Assembly (NCBI GenBank): GCA_951394405.1
Contig: OX596337.1
Span: 3,782,001 to 3,846,000, forward strand
Length of the DNA stretch: 64,000 nucleotides
Reading direction: 5' to 3'
Origin: Coprinellus micaceus
Lineage: Eukaryota > Basidiomycota > Agaricomycetes > Agaricales > Psathyrellaceae
The stretch's first letter is position 1, and the number at the start of each line of letters is the position of its first letter. The notes under the pieces were generated by a model. The model made no database searches. It was given only the letters and a program-made list of their open reading frames with translations, and was not told the origin of the DNA. The translations under genes were made by a program, and so were the position numbers. Of this stretch, positions 33,400-45,806 are shown one piece after another.

Positions 33400-34180
33400 T
33401 GATGCCGGGATTACGCGTCGACCGTAATAGGAAGTGAGATCACGGGACGATTACTCGGATGAAATGGGGGCACGTAATCCTGGGGTACCCACGAAGTTAT
33501 ATCTGACCTATTATGAGAGGAATACTCTCCCGACCGTAATCCCACTATACTTTGACACAGGTTGTGGAGAAGATACCAAGGAATTACGGGACAGTGGGTA
33601 TGGAGCGAGTATCTATGACCCCCACGTGACCATCGAGCGTAATCCTGCCATTTCCTGGTGAGCAAAACGCGTCGAATACGCTCCACCATAATCCCGACAT
33701 GTTTTCTAATCTATAACGCTGGGAGTACATACAAATTACATCTTTGGATACCATGCCTGTGCTCTGCGTGAAATAACGCCCAATTTATCGTCAGATTATG
33801 ATATCTAGGAAATGCTGGGATTACGCTGGTTCTGTCACGTGCGAGGCGATCGTAATCGCGGTGTTTCGTCGGCAAGGCTATGCGGTCGTCAGCAACACAG
33901 GTATTCGCTAGTGAATAGCCTAATAATACCAAAGAAACCTCCAACTGGAATGCTCTTGGATTACTCAAGATCATACCTCCTCCGTAATTGTTCTCGAAGG
34001 ACGGCGAATGGATGCTAGGAATACGCAAGGCGGGATTACGGCGTGACAATGTCACAGGTCATGTGAAGCCGTCACGTATTCTGCTCATTTCAGACATCGG
34101 AGGCTGGTGGAAACACGTTCGTCTTGTACTTCCCGCATAATCCGTTGGCGATTACGGGCAAATTACGGGAGGGTTACTAA
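33400..34180. repeat. Cluster of GGATTACG / CGTAATCC motifs
   Basis: At least a dozen copies or near copies of GGATTACG occur in both orientations in under 800 bp, e.g. near 33408, 33472, 33535, 33636, 33817, 33849, 34032, 34149 and 34160. Neighbouring DNA lacks them. No open reading frame or terminal repeat explains them. Confidence 0.7.
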
Positions 34181-35435
34181 CTATCCCCATGACTAGCGGC
34201 GCCCAAAGACCATGAGTGGTTGGAGAGTGCGGTCCCGGTTCTACACTCGATGGGGTATGGGTGGTCCGAGAACGACGAAGGTCGTTGCCGATAGCTGAGG
34301 CGAAAGGGTGATAGGGTGATCCACGCCAATAGGAGGCTCTACAGTAAGGGGGTGGACGAGCAATAAATTGGGCTACGTGGTGACCGGCGCCTAAGTTGAC
34401 ACGAGGGATGCCAACGTTGATCATGACCATAGTAGGGAGGTACGACGCCCGCCTATCTCAGGATTGTGAGAGAGGCTAGAGCTACCCTCGAACAAGCCTC
34501 CTTCAATCAAAGAAGGGGCTAAGAGAGTCGGAGAGAGGCGTAATGGCGAGAATGACTGTAGGCGTGTCTTTCCTCGGCCCGACTCGTAGTTCATATGAGG
34601 ACCGGTGCATATGAACATATTTTGTGCTTCACAGGTACATATGTCGGCAGTGGTTGAGAAGAGCGACCATTAGTAGGGACGGTCGTGGATACTTCTGGAT
34701 GAAGGGTTGAACGCGGCGTCATGAACGTAGGAGTTGGGTGTAATGTGGGAGGACGGCACTCGAGTTAGTCGATTGCAGCAGAATTTCGAGGGTGGGGGAC
34801 AAACTTGAGTCCGCATTCCGGCGATGCGGAAGGGTTCCAAGCCGCACCCGACCCCGTCGCATACACTGCGCTACGCGCCTATTTGACCCTTGTAGGAAAT
34901 AGCGTCGGCTTGAGATGTTAACCTCCAGCGCCGTGATTTTATGGACGTGGGTGTGAACGATGAAGGAGTCGTAGGGGCAGAGGGATAGGAGGGCGCTGAG
35001 GGATTGGAGAGTGGGTGCTGAGGGATCGGCGGATGAACCATCGTTGACCCCAATGCGATTATGCGGCCCAGTTCGATTGAGGCCGAGCTAGAAGGAACCG
35101 CCAACGTGCGTGTGGGCGTGGGTGGGTTGATCTAGCCGTGCCAGAGGAATCTGGGGTGGAGTGAAGTGTGGATGTGTCGCCGAGCGTAGAGTAAGAGAGA
35201 GAACGAGTACAGAAAAAGGGCAGGAGTCAGTAGAGACAAAGAGGAAGGGCGGAGATAGAGCAAGAGAAGAATAGAGAAGAACAGGAACAGGAAGATCGAC
35301 GAGAGAGCAAGAGAAAAGCTCAGAGACCTGCATTCAGAGGAGGCAGACTTGTGAGAGTTGTACGAGCCGAACGAGCGGGCGTGTGGAAGCCGCGACCTGG
35401 AGAGAGGGTAGGTCCATTACTACGCAAACCAAGTC

Positions 35436-35655
35436 TTCGATAGTCGAAAGATATTCACGCCCCCGTTTTGGATCTGCCTCGACAGTCGAGTGCTGCCATC
35501 GAAAGCCCATGGTGGACGACAATAATATAGAGTTGTGGGTCCCGTCGTGGCGTCGCAGCGACCGTGACAAAAAGTCACGCTCTGTCACCGATGTCACCAG
35601 TGACGCGTGGAAATGACCTTCCAGATTGGAGTCGAGCGACAGGCGTGACAGCCTC
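35436..35655 (-). repeat. TTCGATARTCGAA repeat family, copy 1
   Basis: Carries TTCGATAGTCGAA (35436-35448) and CTCGACAGTCGAG (35478-35490). It then matches, in reverse complement, the segment at about 44430-44625, including GTTGTGGGTCC and GTGACAAAAAGTCAC. Confidence 0.75.
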
Positions 35656-35864
35656 GACGACACCCCCGGAGCGATCAAATGGAAAGATGGAGGGAGCCCC
35701 ATGCCGGAGGATGTCCTTAGATGTCCTTAGGCTTGCAGGCTTAACCAATGGACAGTTTATGCGGATGGAGGAAGTGGTGTCAAAAGTCCGCGACCTTCCC
35801 CCCTCGGAATACGACGACATCTCGACACCCCAGCGATGGGCCCCAACCACGCTATGTTATAATG

Positions 35865-35930
35865 ACCGATGCCACGGGTGACATGTGGAAACGACTTTCC
35901 AGATTGGAGTCGGGCGACAGTAGATCATTT
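35865..35930 (-). repeat. TTCGATARTCGAA repeat family, short fragment
   Basis: Repeats the GTGACATGTGGAAACGAC..TTCCAGATTGGAGTCGGG part of the preceding copy about 300 bp further on. It looks like a local partial duplication. Confidence 0.55.
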
Positions 35931-37078
35931 CAGGTATTTATGCCCAGGGGGGCGCTTGTTTTCGACGAATCAATTCTGTGCTAATTGAGTTTTATCCAAT
36001 GGAGACTCGAATAAGAGAGATGAGGCGAAAAACCGCCTCGTCGTGACTGTTCGAGGGAAAGAGAGGTGAGTCTCAGCTTACCTGAGTCTCAAATGGTCGA
36101 GTTCGGAGAGAAATTGAAACCACGAGCAAGACCCACGACACCTCCTGGGTCACTCCCTGCAACTTTGGCAGGGCCTTCCCAGAAATCATCTCCACGGACC
36201 GCATGCGGTTCCAACGCAGTGTAAAGTTCCACCCAGCCCAAAAATTGACCACTTTGTCGCGTCGCCGTATTTGATCAACGCGAACCGGCGGCGGATGTGG
36301 AATTTCCGCGACAGAGGAGAGGAAAGGGCTGAGGGCGTTCTGGTCTTCCCACCAATTTGGAGCTGACTGACCCCGCAGCAAACTTAGACGTCGCAGCATT
36401 AACGGTAGAAAAGACGCTGGGGTCCGCATAGTGTCATTTCCTCCGGATCCTCTTCAGGACCCATGTCAGTCGAGAATGCCCGTAGACATACCCAAGTTTG
36501 ACCCTGAGGGAATGTCTTCCTGGTGAAATTGGTGGCATTTCCCTAAGCACCAAGGCCATCAGTCGAACACCTTCCACCCAACAGCTCCAGGATACCGTAG
36601 GAAGTCATTCCCGCCCCTTTCGAAGCAAAGAACAGTTTGCGTCGAATTTGCCCATCACTCCACGAATATGAAGACAGTAGGGTTGCTGATCACCGACGAG
36701 AAGGCCACTGAGCGGTGGTAACATTCTGATCTGGTTAGCAGATGCCATTCTACAATAAAATAGACGCAACAAACGAGTAATGAAACGAAACGAAAAAAGG
36801 CAAGAAAATGGGACGCGGTTTAGGCGGGTGTAATTCCCGGTGGCCACAATCACAATCCCTTGACCTATGGCGGATTCGGTGGCCTGCCAAATTGGAACGC
36901 TAGAAGGGAGAATTGGAACAGAACTCAGCTCGATTACTAACCTGTCAGTGTGCGTGTGACGAGCTGACAAGGTGAAGCCGAAGGCAGAGGCCGGAATGAG
37001 TATGCGATGAAGTCCAGGTATTTTTGAGGAGCTTACGCAACTCCAGGATCATAGATACATGCCTCCTGCAGAGCCCGA

Positions 37079-37470
37079 TTCGATAGTCGAAAACGGCGCT
37101 GGGCAAGAGATTTTAGGGTATGAAGACTTCGATGATCGAAAGCCCTCAGCCAGGCACCAAGCGGGGAGGATGAAGCTGGTGAGCAGGGCAGTAGGCCGTG
37201 GCGCGCGTCGAGACAGGGGAGGTAGAGACGGTGGTGGTGGCGGTAGTAGGACCCAAGCGCCCGTTGCGGTTCCGCCCTCAGTCACGCCTGTCACTAAAGA
37301 CCAATCCGGAAAGCGGTTTCCACACATCCATTTGCGACACCGCCGTCACCGCGTCACTGCCAGTCACAACCTCTCAACTTGGCTGTCAACTCCGCACTCG
37401 ACCATCGGGGCAGAGCATCGTCGGGTGCCAGTGCGGAGCCGTTGATATCTCTCGATTATCGAGGATATAT
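37079..37470 (+). repeat. TTCGATARTCGAA repeat family, copy 2
   Basis: Left end has TTCGATAGTCGAA (37079-37091) and TTCGATGATCGAA (37128-37140). Right end has CTCGATTATCGAG (37451-37463). A GGT/GGC tract and a block near 37270-37330 (CACGCCTGTCAC, CCAATCCGGAAAG) match the copy at 44 kb. Confidence 0.75.
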
Positions 37471-38146
37471 CCCACTCAATCGCAATGGGCCATCCAAGCA
37501 GCGTCCGGATTGCTCCAGACAGCGCTACCTCACCACCCTATGTCATCTTTGCAGCCCCCACAGTACGGCCAGCACAAATCTCAACCTTTAGGGAAATGAT
37601 TGGCACAGATCGTCCCCCTTTTCATCTTTTCCAAGGCGCATCATCCAGCGTCTCGTGAAGCAAAACCCGTTTTTCCGCAACTTCAAAGCTAGGCTCCGCG
37701 AGGGTGACCCCTCCGTCAGGCGCCCTGGCTTCGGCGTGAGTCGTCTCGTCATTGAACTCCTTCCTCTCTGTTCTTACAGACCGCACTCTAGCATGCCATT
37801 GCCGGTGCTCATTCAAACCCAAACGTCCCGGTCACCCGCGTTGCAATTGTAACAGATAGGGCCCCACTGGATTCCAGCGGGGACCCTTACTAACCGCTGC
37901 CTTTCATTGCCCTACCGTATGTCTGTTCTCCTTCTTTCGTTTCCGCTTTCGCCCTTCTTGCTTTCATTCAGTTCTTTTTTTTGGATCGTTGGCCTTGGCA
38001 GATTCATTGTGTTCTGTCCGATCATTTTTCTTTCACCTTTCTCTTTGTGTTCTCGAGGCCTTCGTTTCCTCGGTGTCTTGTGCCCTTTCATGTCCCAAGA
38101 TCAATATATGTCGTCGTTGCCCACGCTGAACTCACATCCGCCTCCT

Positions 38147-39540
38147 ATGGCTTCCTCCTATATTCGCCACCCTTCCTTCCCTTACGATGTCGTCCATTAT
38201 CTTGCAGACATCCTTTCGGACGGCCCAGAGCCTCGCTTCATATTCCTCAAGCATTTTCTCAACTACGCGTTGGTCGATCGAACTTTTGCCGCTGTATTCC
38301 AGCCCCGCATTTTCCATACGACCGTCGTCGGAGACTCCGCCCGACTGGCCCTTATGCTATGCCCTCCTCGACTGCCCAAGTTACTCAGTATCCTCTCCTC
38401 GAACCCCAGCTTGACAAATCACATCAAGCATCTCGCCCTCGTTATGCATAATCCGGGGAACAATGCACTGCTTCCTTCTCTTCTGGATCGCCTCACGGCG
38501 GTTCGGTCCTTAACCATCCAGTCGAGGGGCCCGAGCGAAATAGATGGAGTTCGGCCGTTCTGGACATCATTCACAGAAGGTTTTAGAAGCTCCGTAATGC
38601 GACTTTGCGACCTACCGACGCTCAACAGCCTCGAGATTGCGGAAATCGACTCCGTCCCCGCCTCACTTTTCCTGGGGAATGCCCATCTGACCAACATCAC
38701 ATTCTCGAAATGCGACCCCATTTTCGACTCCAAATTCCTGCCCCCTCCCGGCTGTCACACTTCAGCTCCCTCGCCTCTATCGTTCAGCGTACCAAGCATG
38801 GCGTTCAGAGATCGCAGGCCCCGAGACATGGTGCATCACTACAGAGCCTTCTTCTCCCGCATACACAGGTTGGAAATTTCAACTGGGTGGAAAAGGGCCA
38901 AATGCGAATTGTTCAATGCCTTGATCAATTCCTTGGCCGACGTATCCCAAATCTATCAGTTAGATGTGGTTGTGGATTCCAAGGAGGTGGACGGTGGCCC
39001 TTTAGGTGAGCCCATTCCGATAGTACTTCTGGTTTAGTGAGGGAGCAGCTGATTGTCCTACAAGTTAACGTAGCGCCTACCACGGACTGGCTTCTCCCCA
39101 TACGCTCTTTAACGAGCTTGAGAGCTCTCTGTTTCACACACGTCGTGGAGAAGGGAGCATTTCACGAATTAGCCCACATTATCAAGAGTGTCCAGAGCCT
39201 TCTCTCCGCCCCTAACACACCCCGCCTCGAGCTCCTGGTGATGTCCTTTACCAGGCTAGATGACTCATCGCTCCGGGACGTGTGCAAAGACCAGCCCTAT
39301 ATACAGCAAATGTGGCAATCGCTGCAAGCGGTTCTTACCGAGAAGATATCCGATGGGGGGCTCCGGCGATTCAGCGAGTTAAGGGTGTGTTTGGAGATTG
39401 ACCGGACGGAGTGGCACCCGAAATTGGCGTTCGCAAGGAAGACCGTCACCGAGACGAAAATTCTCTCCCAGCTACCGGTTGGGGTGAGACGGCGGGTGGT
39501 TCTGAAATCGAAGCTCGGGGTAATTTTGTACGATAAGTAG
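38147..39540 (+). CDS. F-box-like protein, paralogue 1
   Basis: F-box proteins select substrates for SCF ubiquitin ligases; the target is unknown. Model join(38147..39005,39065..39540) gives 444 aa with one 59-nt intron. The N-terminal F-box-like stretch is FPYDVVHYLADILSDGPE followed by NYALVDRTFAAVFQPRIFH. The rest resembles the irregular leucine-rich tail common in basidiomycete F-box proteins (HIKHLALVM, VRSLTIQS, LPTLNSLEIAEIDSVPASLFL, LEISTGWKR, LEIDRTEW). Start MASSYIRHPS was chosen by alignment with paralogue 2 (MIPTSNSRHSLPYDVVYY). In-frame codons continue upstream to 37907 but encode a leader-like hydrophobic, CT-driven stretch. Paralogue 2 lies about 7.7 kb downstream on the same strand. 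Confidence 0.75.
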
Positions 39541-39947
39541 CGACGCCTGGAATATATTCACCTCCATAAGCTTTCTCACATATCTCCTCGGGTTGTGAAG
39601 AACTTCTGGGCTCAATTCAAGCCGGGATTTTCGGCCCATCGAAGTCTCGATTAACATAGCTTCTTTTACTTTCCACCGTTCTTGCACATCGCTCATTAGT
39701 GTCATTTAGAGCTTTTGTTCCCTTACTTGGGACGGTTTTTTGACTCCAGCAAAGTCCGCCTTATCGCCCGGATGTCGGCTTGACCATCGCGCCAACAGTG
39801 GCACAGGTCCATGTAAACCGTGTTATAAGCAGGCGAAGTGGACTGCTCATCCCTGACCTGATCGTTCCTCTTTCGCAACGCCAGCTGAGCCACAGTGCAT
39901 CACCCGGACAGTGTTATCCCTCCACGACGTTTCCGCCTCTTTTTCCA

Positions 39948-40782
39948 ATGTCTTCGTCTGTCTTAAACTCTGCCACCCAATTGAGGTCTAGCCACAAGTC
40001 TGGCCACAAGGCCCCGAAAGTCATTCTCGATTCTGGAGCCCGCGCCGAAGCCGCGTTCAAGAAGATGGGTAACGCGTTTTACCACGACGCTGATGCGCAC
40101 GATGACTTGTACGTTGGCTATCGCGCCCTGAAACACATCCTGACCTTGCTTTCTCTCAGCGTCGCTCGCAACAAGGGACAGTCGAGATTTGGCCGCAAAG
40201 CCCAGAAGGTTATTCCCGATTCTGGAACTCGCGCCGAAGCTGCATTCAAGAAGATGGGTAACGCGTTTTACCACGACAGCGAGACCCAGGACGGCTCGTA
40301 CGTTAACCCTTCATCGTAATATAACCCGCTCTTACCCTACATACCAGTAGTTCCGATGACAGCGGCGATGGGGTGGTGGAGGGCGCTCAGGCACTGGACG
40401 CGACTCCGAGTCCTCATACAGTATCTCGGAAACCCGCCACAGAATGTGCCACGGAAGTACCGGAGGCGACTGCAAAGTTCTCTAACGCCTACTACCGTGG
40501 GGCTGGACAGAATCGAACACTGTGGGTTGATGTTCGACTCTCTGCGTTGTCGTGGTTGATCTTACAGTAGCTGGGCCTTATAGTGCAAGCGAACCTGACG
40601 CACGGAAAATAACCTGCACCATGGAGAAGTCAGTCTCTCAACATAGGATCCCGTCTCGGGGAAACACTGCAGGACGGGTCTGTGCGGCGACCATCAGCCT
40701 ACTCACCAAGATCATCGTTCGTGGAGCGGTGGTGGTAGTGGGCATGGGACTTGCCTCAGCTTTGGTTGAACTGTTTGCTTGA
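39948..40782 (+). CDS. Exon-duplicated protein with C-terminal membrane anchor
   Basis: Not recognised. Model join(39948..40108,40160..40297,40348..40496,40568..40782) gives 220 aa. Residues 21-47 and about 67-93 are near-identical repeats (KVILDSGARAEAAFKKMG, then NAFYHD; and KVIPDSGTRAEAAFKKMG, then NAFYHD). A third, degraded unit (PEATAKFSNAYY) ends exon 3. Exons 1 and 2 both end just after a repeat at a GTACGTT donor in phase 2, so the repeats arose by exon duplication. The last 30 residues contain a membrane helix (VRGAVVVVGMGLASALVEL) at the extreme C-terminus. This suggests a tail-anchored protein, perhaps inserted by the GET or EMC route. Introns are 51, 50 and 71 nt. There is no signal peptide. 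Confidence 0.68.
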
Positions 40783-40984
40783 GTCCTTATGTTTGACCTG
40801 ATTATGCATCATCCCAGTGGGCGAAGCGTGTCTCGAGAATATATACACCATTTGATACATACAAGGAGATAGTTCGGAAAGAAGGTGCTAGGCTTTGACG
40901 ACGAGTGTTTTGACCGGTTCATGTATCTGGCGAGCCGTCCAGAGCTCACGTGAATTGGTACAGCATATACTGGTGAAGTCTGTG

Positions 40985-43151
40985 TCAGAATATCTGCGGT
41001 AGGAAGGAAGAAATGCGGACAGACCTGACGCCGATCGCAAAGAAACTCAGAACCTGGAACGCTTGGTTCGCACCCCTCCACATCCTGACCAAGAGATGCA
41101 TTGCGGACAAACCAAATGGAAAGACGGCATAAGCCAGGTGAATATTGGGCACACGTAACATCTGCTCTAAATAGTCGTTGATCCTCTCTTGCTGAGCGAT
41201 GCTGGTCCCAAGTGAAACATTGATCGTTTCAAGAAATTCCGCGACAGTCGAAAGCGCACCCAGTGGAGGCACCGCAACTCTGTTGACTTTGAAAACGAGA
41301 GAGTGAAAGGGCGTGAATGCACGCCCTGCGTCGGATTGAAAGTCTTCGATGTGTGTGTTACACATCCGTTCCACGAATGCCGCGAAGTTTGCTCCGGCGT
41401 GCAAGGACAGCTCCAATCCCAAGTGTTCCTGTTCCTTCGTCCACTCCGACATTCTAGTGCACTCGGCGCGATGCCGGAAATTCCAATCAGCTTTCTGGCA
41501 GCTGCTCGAGCAATAAACGACTGTTCGGCATCCTGAACACCGTTTCGATCGTGCCTCCCTTTCGGAAGGTGCACCGCAATGCTGGCACGCCTACATGTTA
41601 GCACACGTTCCAGATATGACGTCTGAGGTTAGGTACGGTGAACTTACCTGAACGGAATCGCACATGTTCCACGTAATTCTGTGTGCATCGAGTTCGTTGT
41701 GCGCCTGGACCGCATAGAGAACTTCTTCCCAACACTCTTCGAAAAGCGGCGACGGATCCCTCCTTGAAGGCGTGATGGTTGATGGGATGGCCATGACGAG
41801 GTATTGTGCCACATCTCGATGAGAAATATACCCCGCGATGTCGCGAAGGAAGTTGGCCGCGAAGGTGTGTTTGGGGCTGGAGGCGGGGACATTGAGAAGT
41901 GAACCGAGCAGTACCCGGATGATCCCCCCTCGAATGGCCGAAACGACCCTTGACAATGAACCTCTGTAGAAACATCCGAAGTCTGACTTGAGGACAAAGC
42001 TGTAGAGGTATACCATGGTACCCGCAGCCTCCTCCCAAAGAGAGGCGCTGGTCTCTTCCCGGAGGACCGTATTGAGAGTGAGTGGTATTTCGTAAAGCAG
42101 TCGGTAAGACTTGAAAAGTTCTAAGTCGTGCTCACGTCGATACAAGAGTCCTTGGATGACGCTAGCGAGATCCAGGAGGTGTCCTATAGCGAAGGGGGTG
42201 GGGAATCGATGGGATTCAGGGTGACGTTTCCTGAGTGCGCGCACTCGCTTCTGGATCGTTTCAGCGATGCACCTCATCTCCGATGGCGTATCGTGAAGCA
42301 GGCCGGAGAGTGCTGCAAGTCCGCTCTGGCTACAACAGATCCGTGAGAAGAGGAGAAGAACTGGGCACCTGTCTTGACCATCTTTGGGGAGGTGGTATAG
42401 ACTGCGCTCGTCTTGCTGTACCCACATACTAAGAACCAAGGCGACGGCGGTTGGTGACCCCATGAACCTCTGCGACAAGTCCTCATCCACGTCGAGAATC
42501 GACAGCATGAACGTCGCGCTTGGAATGATGAAAACCCCTTTGTCGGAAAAAAGGCGTAGCCATTGCATGAAGCTGGAATAGTGATCCTTGAAGAAGGCTG
42601 CAATCTCTCGCCGGGAAGACCCCAGTGCGGTGATGACCTGGGCTTGGCAAGAAATGACGGATATCGCTCCCATAGCAGCCAACACGCTATCGTGTGAAGC
42701 ATGGTACGTAGTGGTGGGGATGAGGCTGGGGTCGAGAAAGGCGATAACGCTTCGACTAACGGACAGGCGACAATCTTGACCGGCGACGACACGCTTTGCA
42801 AGAGCCAGCAGAGACCCAAACGTCCTATTGGGTATCCCGTGAGGCCCCTATGTAACTCGTCAGTATGATGACGGTCGGTATTTGCATCAGAGATAAAACC
42901 TTTGTGAAACTGTGCAGAGCACGGAGCCCAGCGGAGGCTGAACTAGAAAACTCTGGCGGGGCGTGTGTGGGAGGTTGCATTGATGAGGCGACCTGAGATT
43001 GACCAGAGTGGAGAGATAGAGAGGATGGGGACCGTGCTAGGTGAATAGAAAGGGAATTGGCACGACCTGAAAGAGATTCCAATCCCTTTGTGCCCACGTT
43101 TAGCCGGCCCGGCAGTGCCATCACCACCTTTTCGGTAGCGGAAACCTCCAT
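40985..43151 (-). CDS. MYND-type zinc-finger protein
   Basis: MYND fingers bind two zincs and mediate protein contacts; the partner is unknown. Model complement(join(40985..41590,41648..42847,42900..43151)) gives 685 aa. A long helical N-terminal region (residues 85-484) carries no known domain. Exon 3 opens with the finger ACQHCGAPS..KRCSGCRTVVYCSSSCQKADW..HRAEC: cysteines near 486, 489, 502, 505, 511, 515 and 528 and His524 make a full C6HC set. The tail (about 529-685) is helical. The 52-nt first intron uses acceptor CATAG at 42848, which gives a join GPHGIPNRTFGSLLALAKR that aligns with the paralogue at 60 kb. The start MEVSATEK is the first reasonable ATG. In-frame ATGs upstream (43220) lie in a hydrophobic leader-like stretch. 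Such proteins are numerous in agarics. Confidence 0.8.
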
Positions 43152-44206
43152 CTTTAGAAAATAGTGCAAGTAACAGGGGGACAGGCATAAGAGCAAGCCA
43201 AGTGGTGAGAGAAAAGACATTAATATATGATCTGTACCCCAGCGAGGGAGCTCGGCACTAAATGTTGAGGACGAGTTCTACAAATCCCTTGTAGCTATGG
43301 GTTGCAACTCTAGTGAGAGACCCGAGAAATCAGGAAACCCTCTATCGAATTCATACCGCCAGAATTGGTTGAGCTCCCGCTCGTCCGGGGCCAGCAACGA
43401 AGTCTTTGCGGTGAGCAAAATTGACAACCTCCAGGTCCGGTGTGTCAGGCTTCAGCAGAAGCTGCTGAAAGAACGCGGTGGACATGAAATAGCATGTAGG
43501 AGTGGAGACACTGACCTCTGAATGCCAAGAGGATGCATGTAGATGTACTTTGTGCCCGGACTGATCACTTTGGTGGACTAGAGGCCCTTTACGCTTACCT
43601 ATGCGCCAACAAGGAGAGATTCAGTGATCATGAAGACGACGATGATAGAAAGACTCACTATTCGTCTCTTGGAGACGAAGCTCGAGCCTGGCCTCGTGGT
43701 GGTTAGGCTGCTTGTTTCAACCCCCCAGCTTGACGCAGGCGTCTCCGGATCGAGGGTAGAGAATGTATATATACAGCCTGGAGAACAGAAATGGAATCAG
43801 CACCGTCTTCGGTAACTCGGGGAGACAGAATGGGGGAGTGATCGTCCTTTAATGTCCCTGGAACCCTTTTCTCCTGCTCACCCGCAGGCCTCTCAAATCC
43901 TGACTCGACGATGCGTATGGGGAGGGCCAGTGCAAGCCGAGCTCGACGGTGAGAGCGGGAGAGGAGGAGGGCGAAGAGTAGAGAGGGGATGAATTAAGGA
44001 GCGGGACAAGGGAAGTCGGACCGATATAATCGAGAGAATAGCAACAGCTGGGTGAACTCACCCGGTCCTCCGAAACCCTCCCGCGATCTTGCTTGCTAGG
44101 CCCATGCCGATTCGAGCGCAATATGGCGGAACCTGAGGCCCATTCCATGTTGAGCACAAGCGTATACTCGGGGCCCATCGTACGAGGCGACAGAAGGAGA
44201 CCCGGA

Positions 44207-44624
44207 TTCGATAATCGAAACCAGTGTTGGGCAGAAACCCCAGGGTACGGCGAGGACTTCGATAATCGAAGGTCCCCAACAGGGTTGCTGGCGATCTAGC
44301 AAGGCATATCGCGGTCGCGGGCCTGTACCGGTGGTGGAGGGCTGGAGGATGAGACAGAGTGGTGGCGGTGGTGGTGGTGGTGGTGGAAGAGCAACAACCT
44401 GAAGCGCCCGCTGCAGTCCCGCCTGTCACCCAAGTCCAATCCGGAAGAAAGTTTCCACGCATCCCTCGTGACTTGGTGACAGGCGTGACAAAAGTCACGG
44501 TCGTTGCAACCGACACGCCTGGACCCACAACTCTTCGTTCGTCCACCATGGGCTAACGACGGCGCAGCACTCGACTATCGAGGCAGAGCAAGGAGCGAGG
44601 CATGCGCGTCGTTCGACTATCGAA
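44207..44624 (+). repeat. TTCGATARTCGAA repeat family, copy 3 (most complete)
   Basis: About 418 bp bounded on the left by TTCGATAATCGAA at 44207-44219 and 44258-44270, and on the right by CTCGACTATCGAG at 44570-44582 and TTCGACTATCGAA at 44612-44624. The mirrored pairs are spaced 51 and 42 bp apart. The interior has a GGT array and GTGACAAAAGTCAC. It may be a small inverted-repeat element. Confidence 0.75.
44361..44388 (+). repeat. GGT trinucleotide microsatellite
   Basis: GGTGGC followed by repeated GGT units inside repeat copy 3. Related GGT/GGC runs sit at the same place in copy 2 (about 37229) and, as an ACC run, near 53490 in copy 4. Confidence 0.8.
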
Positions 44625-45806
44625 GACGCCCCTACAGCAATCAGTCCCTTTTTTGTTCGCCAATCTAACAAAATTTAGCTCCAGGCAGTGTACCACCTAG
44701 CCGTCTCCTGTAAATGGATGCTCTGGCACTCCCATCCGGCATTACGCCGGAAAGCGGTCCTTCGCTCAGCTGTGAGTGCTGCATCCGTTCATCAGTAGTG
44801 ATGCTCAATATGTTCTCTGTCAATCACAGGTATTGCAGTGGCATGGGGAGCAGGTCCAGGATCGGGATTTTAAGCCCGAGTTTGCACGAAGTTTGCAGGG
44901 CCACAGTGTTGGGACTTGTACGGCCAGCTCGCGATCGGGGACAGGGCCTCCAGCACTGGAAAGTCTAGGTTCTGCAATTTGACCTTTAACATCGACATCA
45001 CCATCAGCAATGGTTCAAAGGCTGCAAGATTTACGGCTCGCACTTGGCGTACAGACAGTCAACCTCAAGGAAGTGCCCGCCCCAGCCTCGAGGCGTACAC
45101 TCCAGATCCCCCATCCTGGTATGGCTATCTTCACAGCGAAATGGCCTAGAGAGGGGAGAGATGCGACCAATATATTTGCGTGTAAAAACGGCATCGTATC
45201 CTCTGATTTCCTCGTTGCTTTGAGGTATTTTCTTTTCAGCAAACCCATGGCAGCACCCAAGGCTTCCTGAAGTCGGATGGGCGTACGGCTGAACGAGGAC
45301 CTTGGTCCGAGTGTGTGTTGTGCGACAGTTTTTGTTGATGAGGGAGGTTGGGATACCACCGTGAGGAAATGCTTCTCCGCACACCTTGCGACCGCCTGGC
45401 GGGCAGTTTATTGTCAGAAGGTAGTGTGGGCCTTACACGTCCATGGTTTCGCGCCCTCGCAGACGTTCATTCCTGCGGGTCAGACATCGTCGAAGTCGGT
45501 TTAGTTAGGACGGACAGTCCCCAGTATCACATGTACAGGTACCATCTCCCGAGTCTCCAGGTAGAGCACCTCCACAGGATTCGCTCTGGACACGACGCCA
45601 AGAACTACGGCCCGTGAAAGGGTTCCAATATGAGTGGCATTTCTTTAGATCGCGCACGTCGGATGATTTTCATATATGCCACTCCATTGACCCAAATTCG
45701 TGTCTCATCAGTGGCATGCATCTGGCTGGGCCAAAGTGCATTGTGTTCCCTACCCCGAGTCTAATATATAGAGCACCTAATGGCTTGCACTTGACGCATA
45801 TCAGAC

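Larger units (their letters stand above)
33309..38146. other. Gene-poor, repeat-rich region
   Basis: Nearly 5 kb without a gene I can support. It contains the GGATTACG motif cluster, a purine-rich tract at 35150-35330, and three pieces of the TTCGATARTCGAA repeat family. Minus-strand frames at 36073-36429 and 36605-36970 have some codon-like structure (LRRLSLLRGQSAPNWWED) and might be a decayed F-box/LRR gene, but I cannot join them. Confidence 0.45.
43152..45806. other. Intergenic, repeat-bearing region
   Basis: Contains one copy of the TTCGATARTCGAA family and a GGT microsatellite. Frames at 44714-45617 show short protein-like pieces (MDALALPSGITPESGP, and NGIVSSDFLVALRYFLFS), but phases do not join into a gene. 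I leave it as possible gene debris. Confidence 0.45.
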
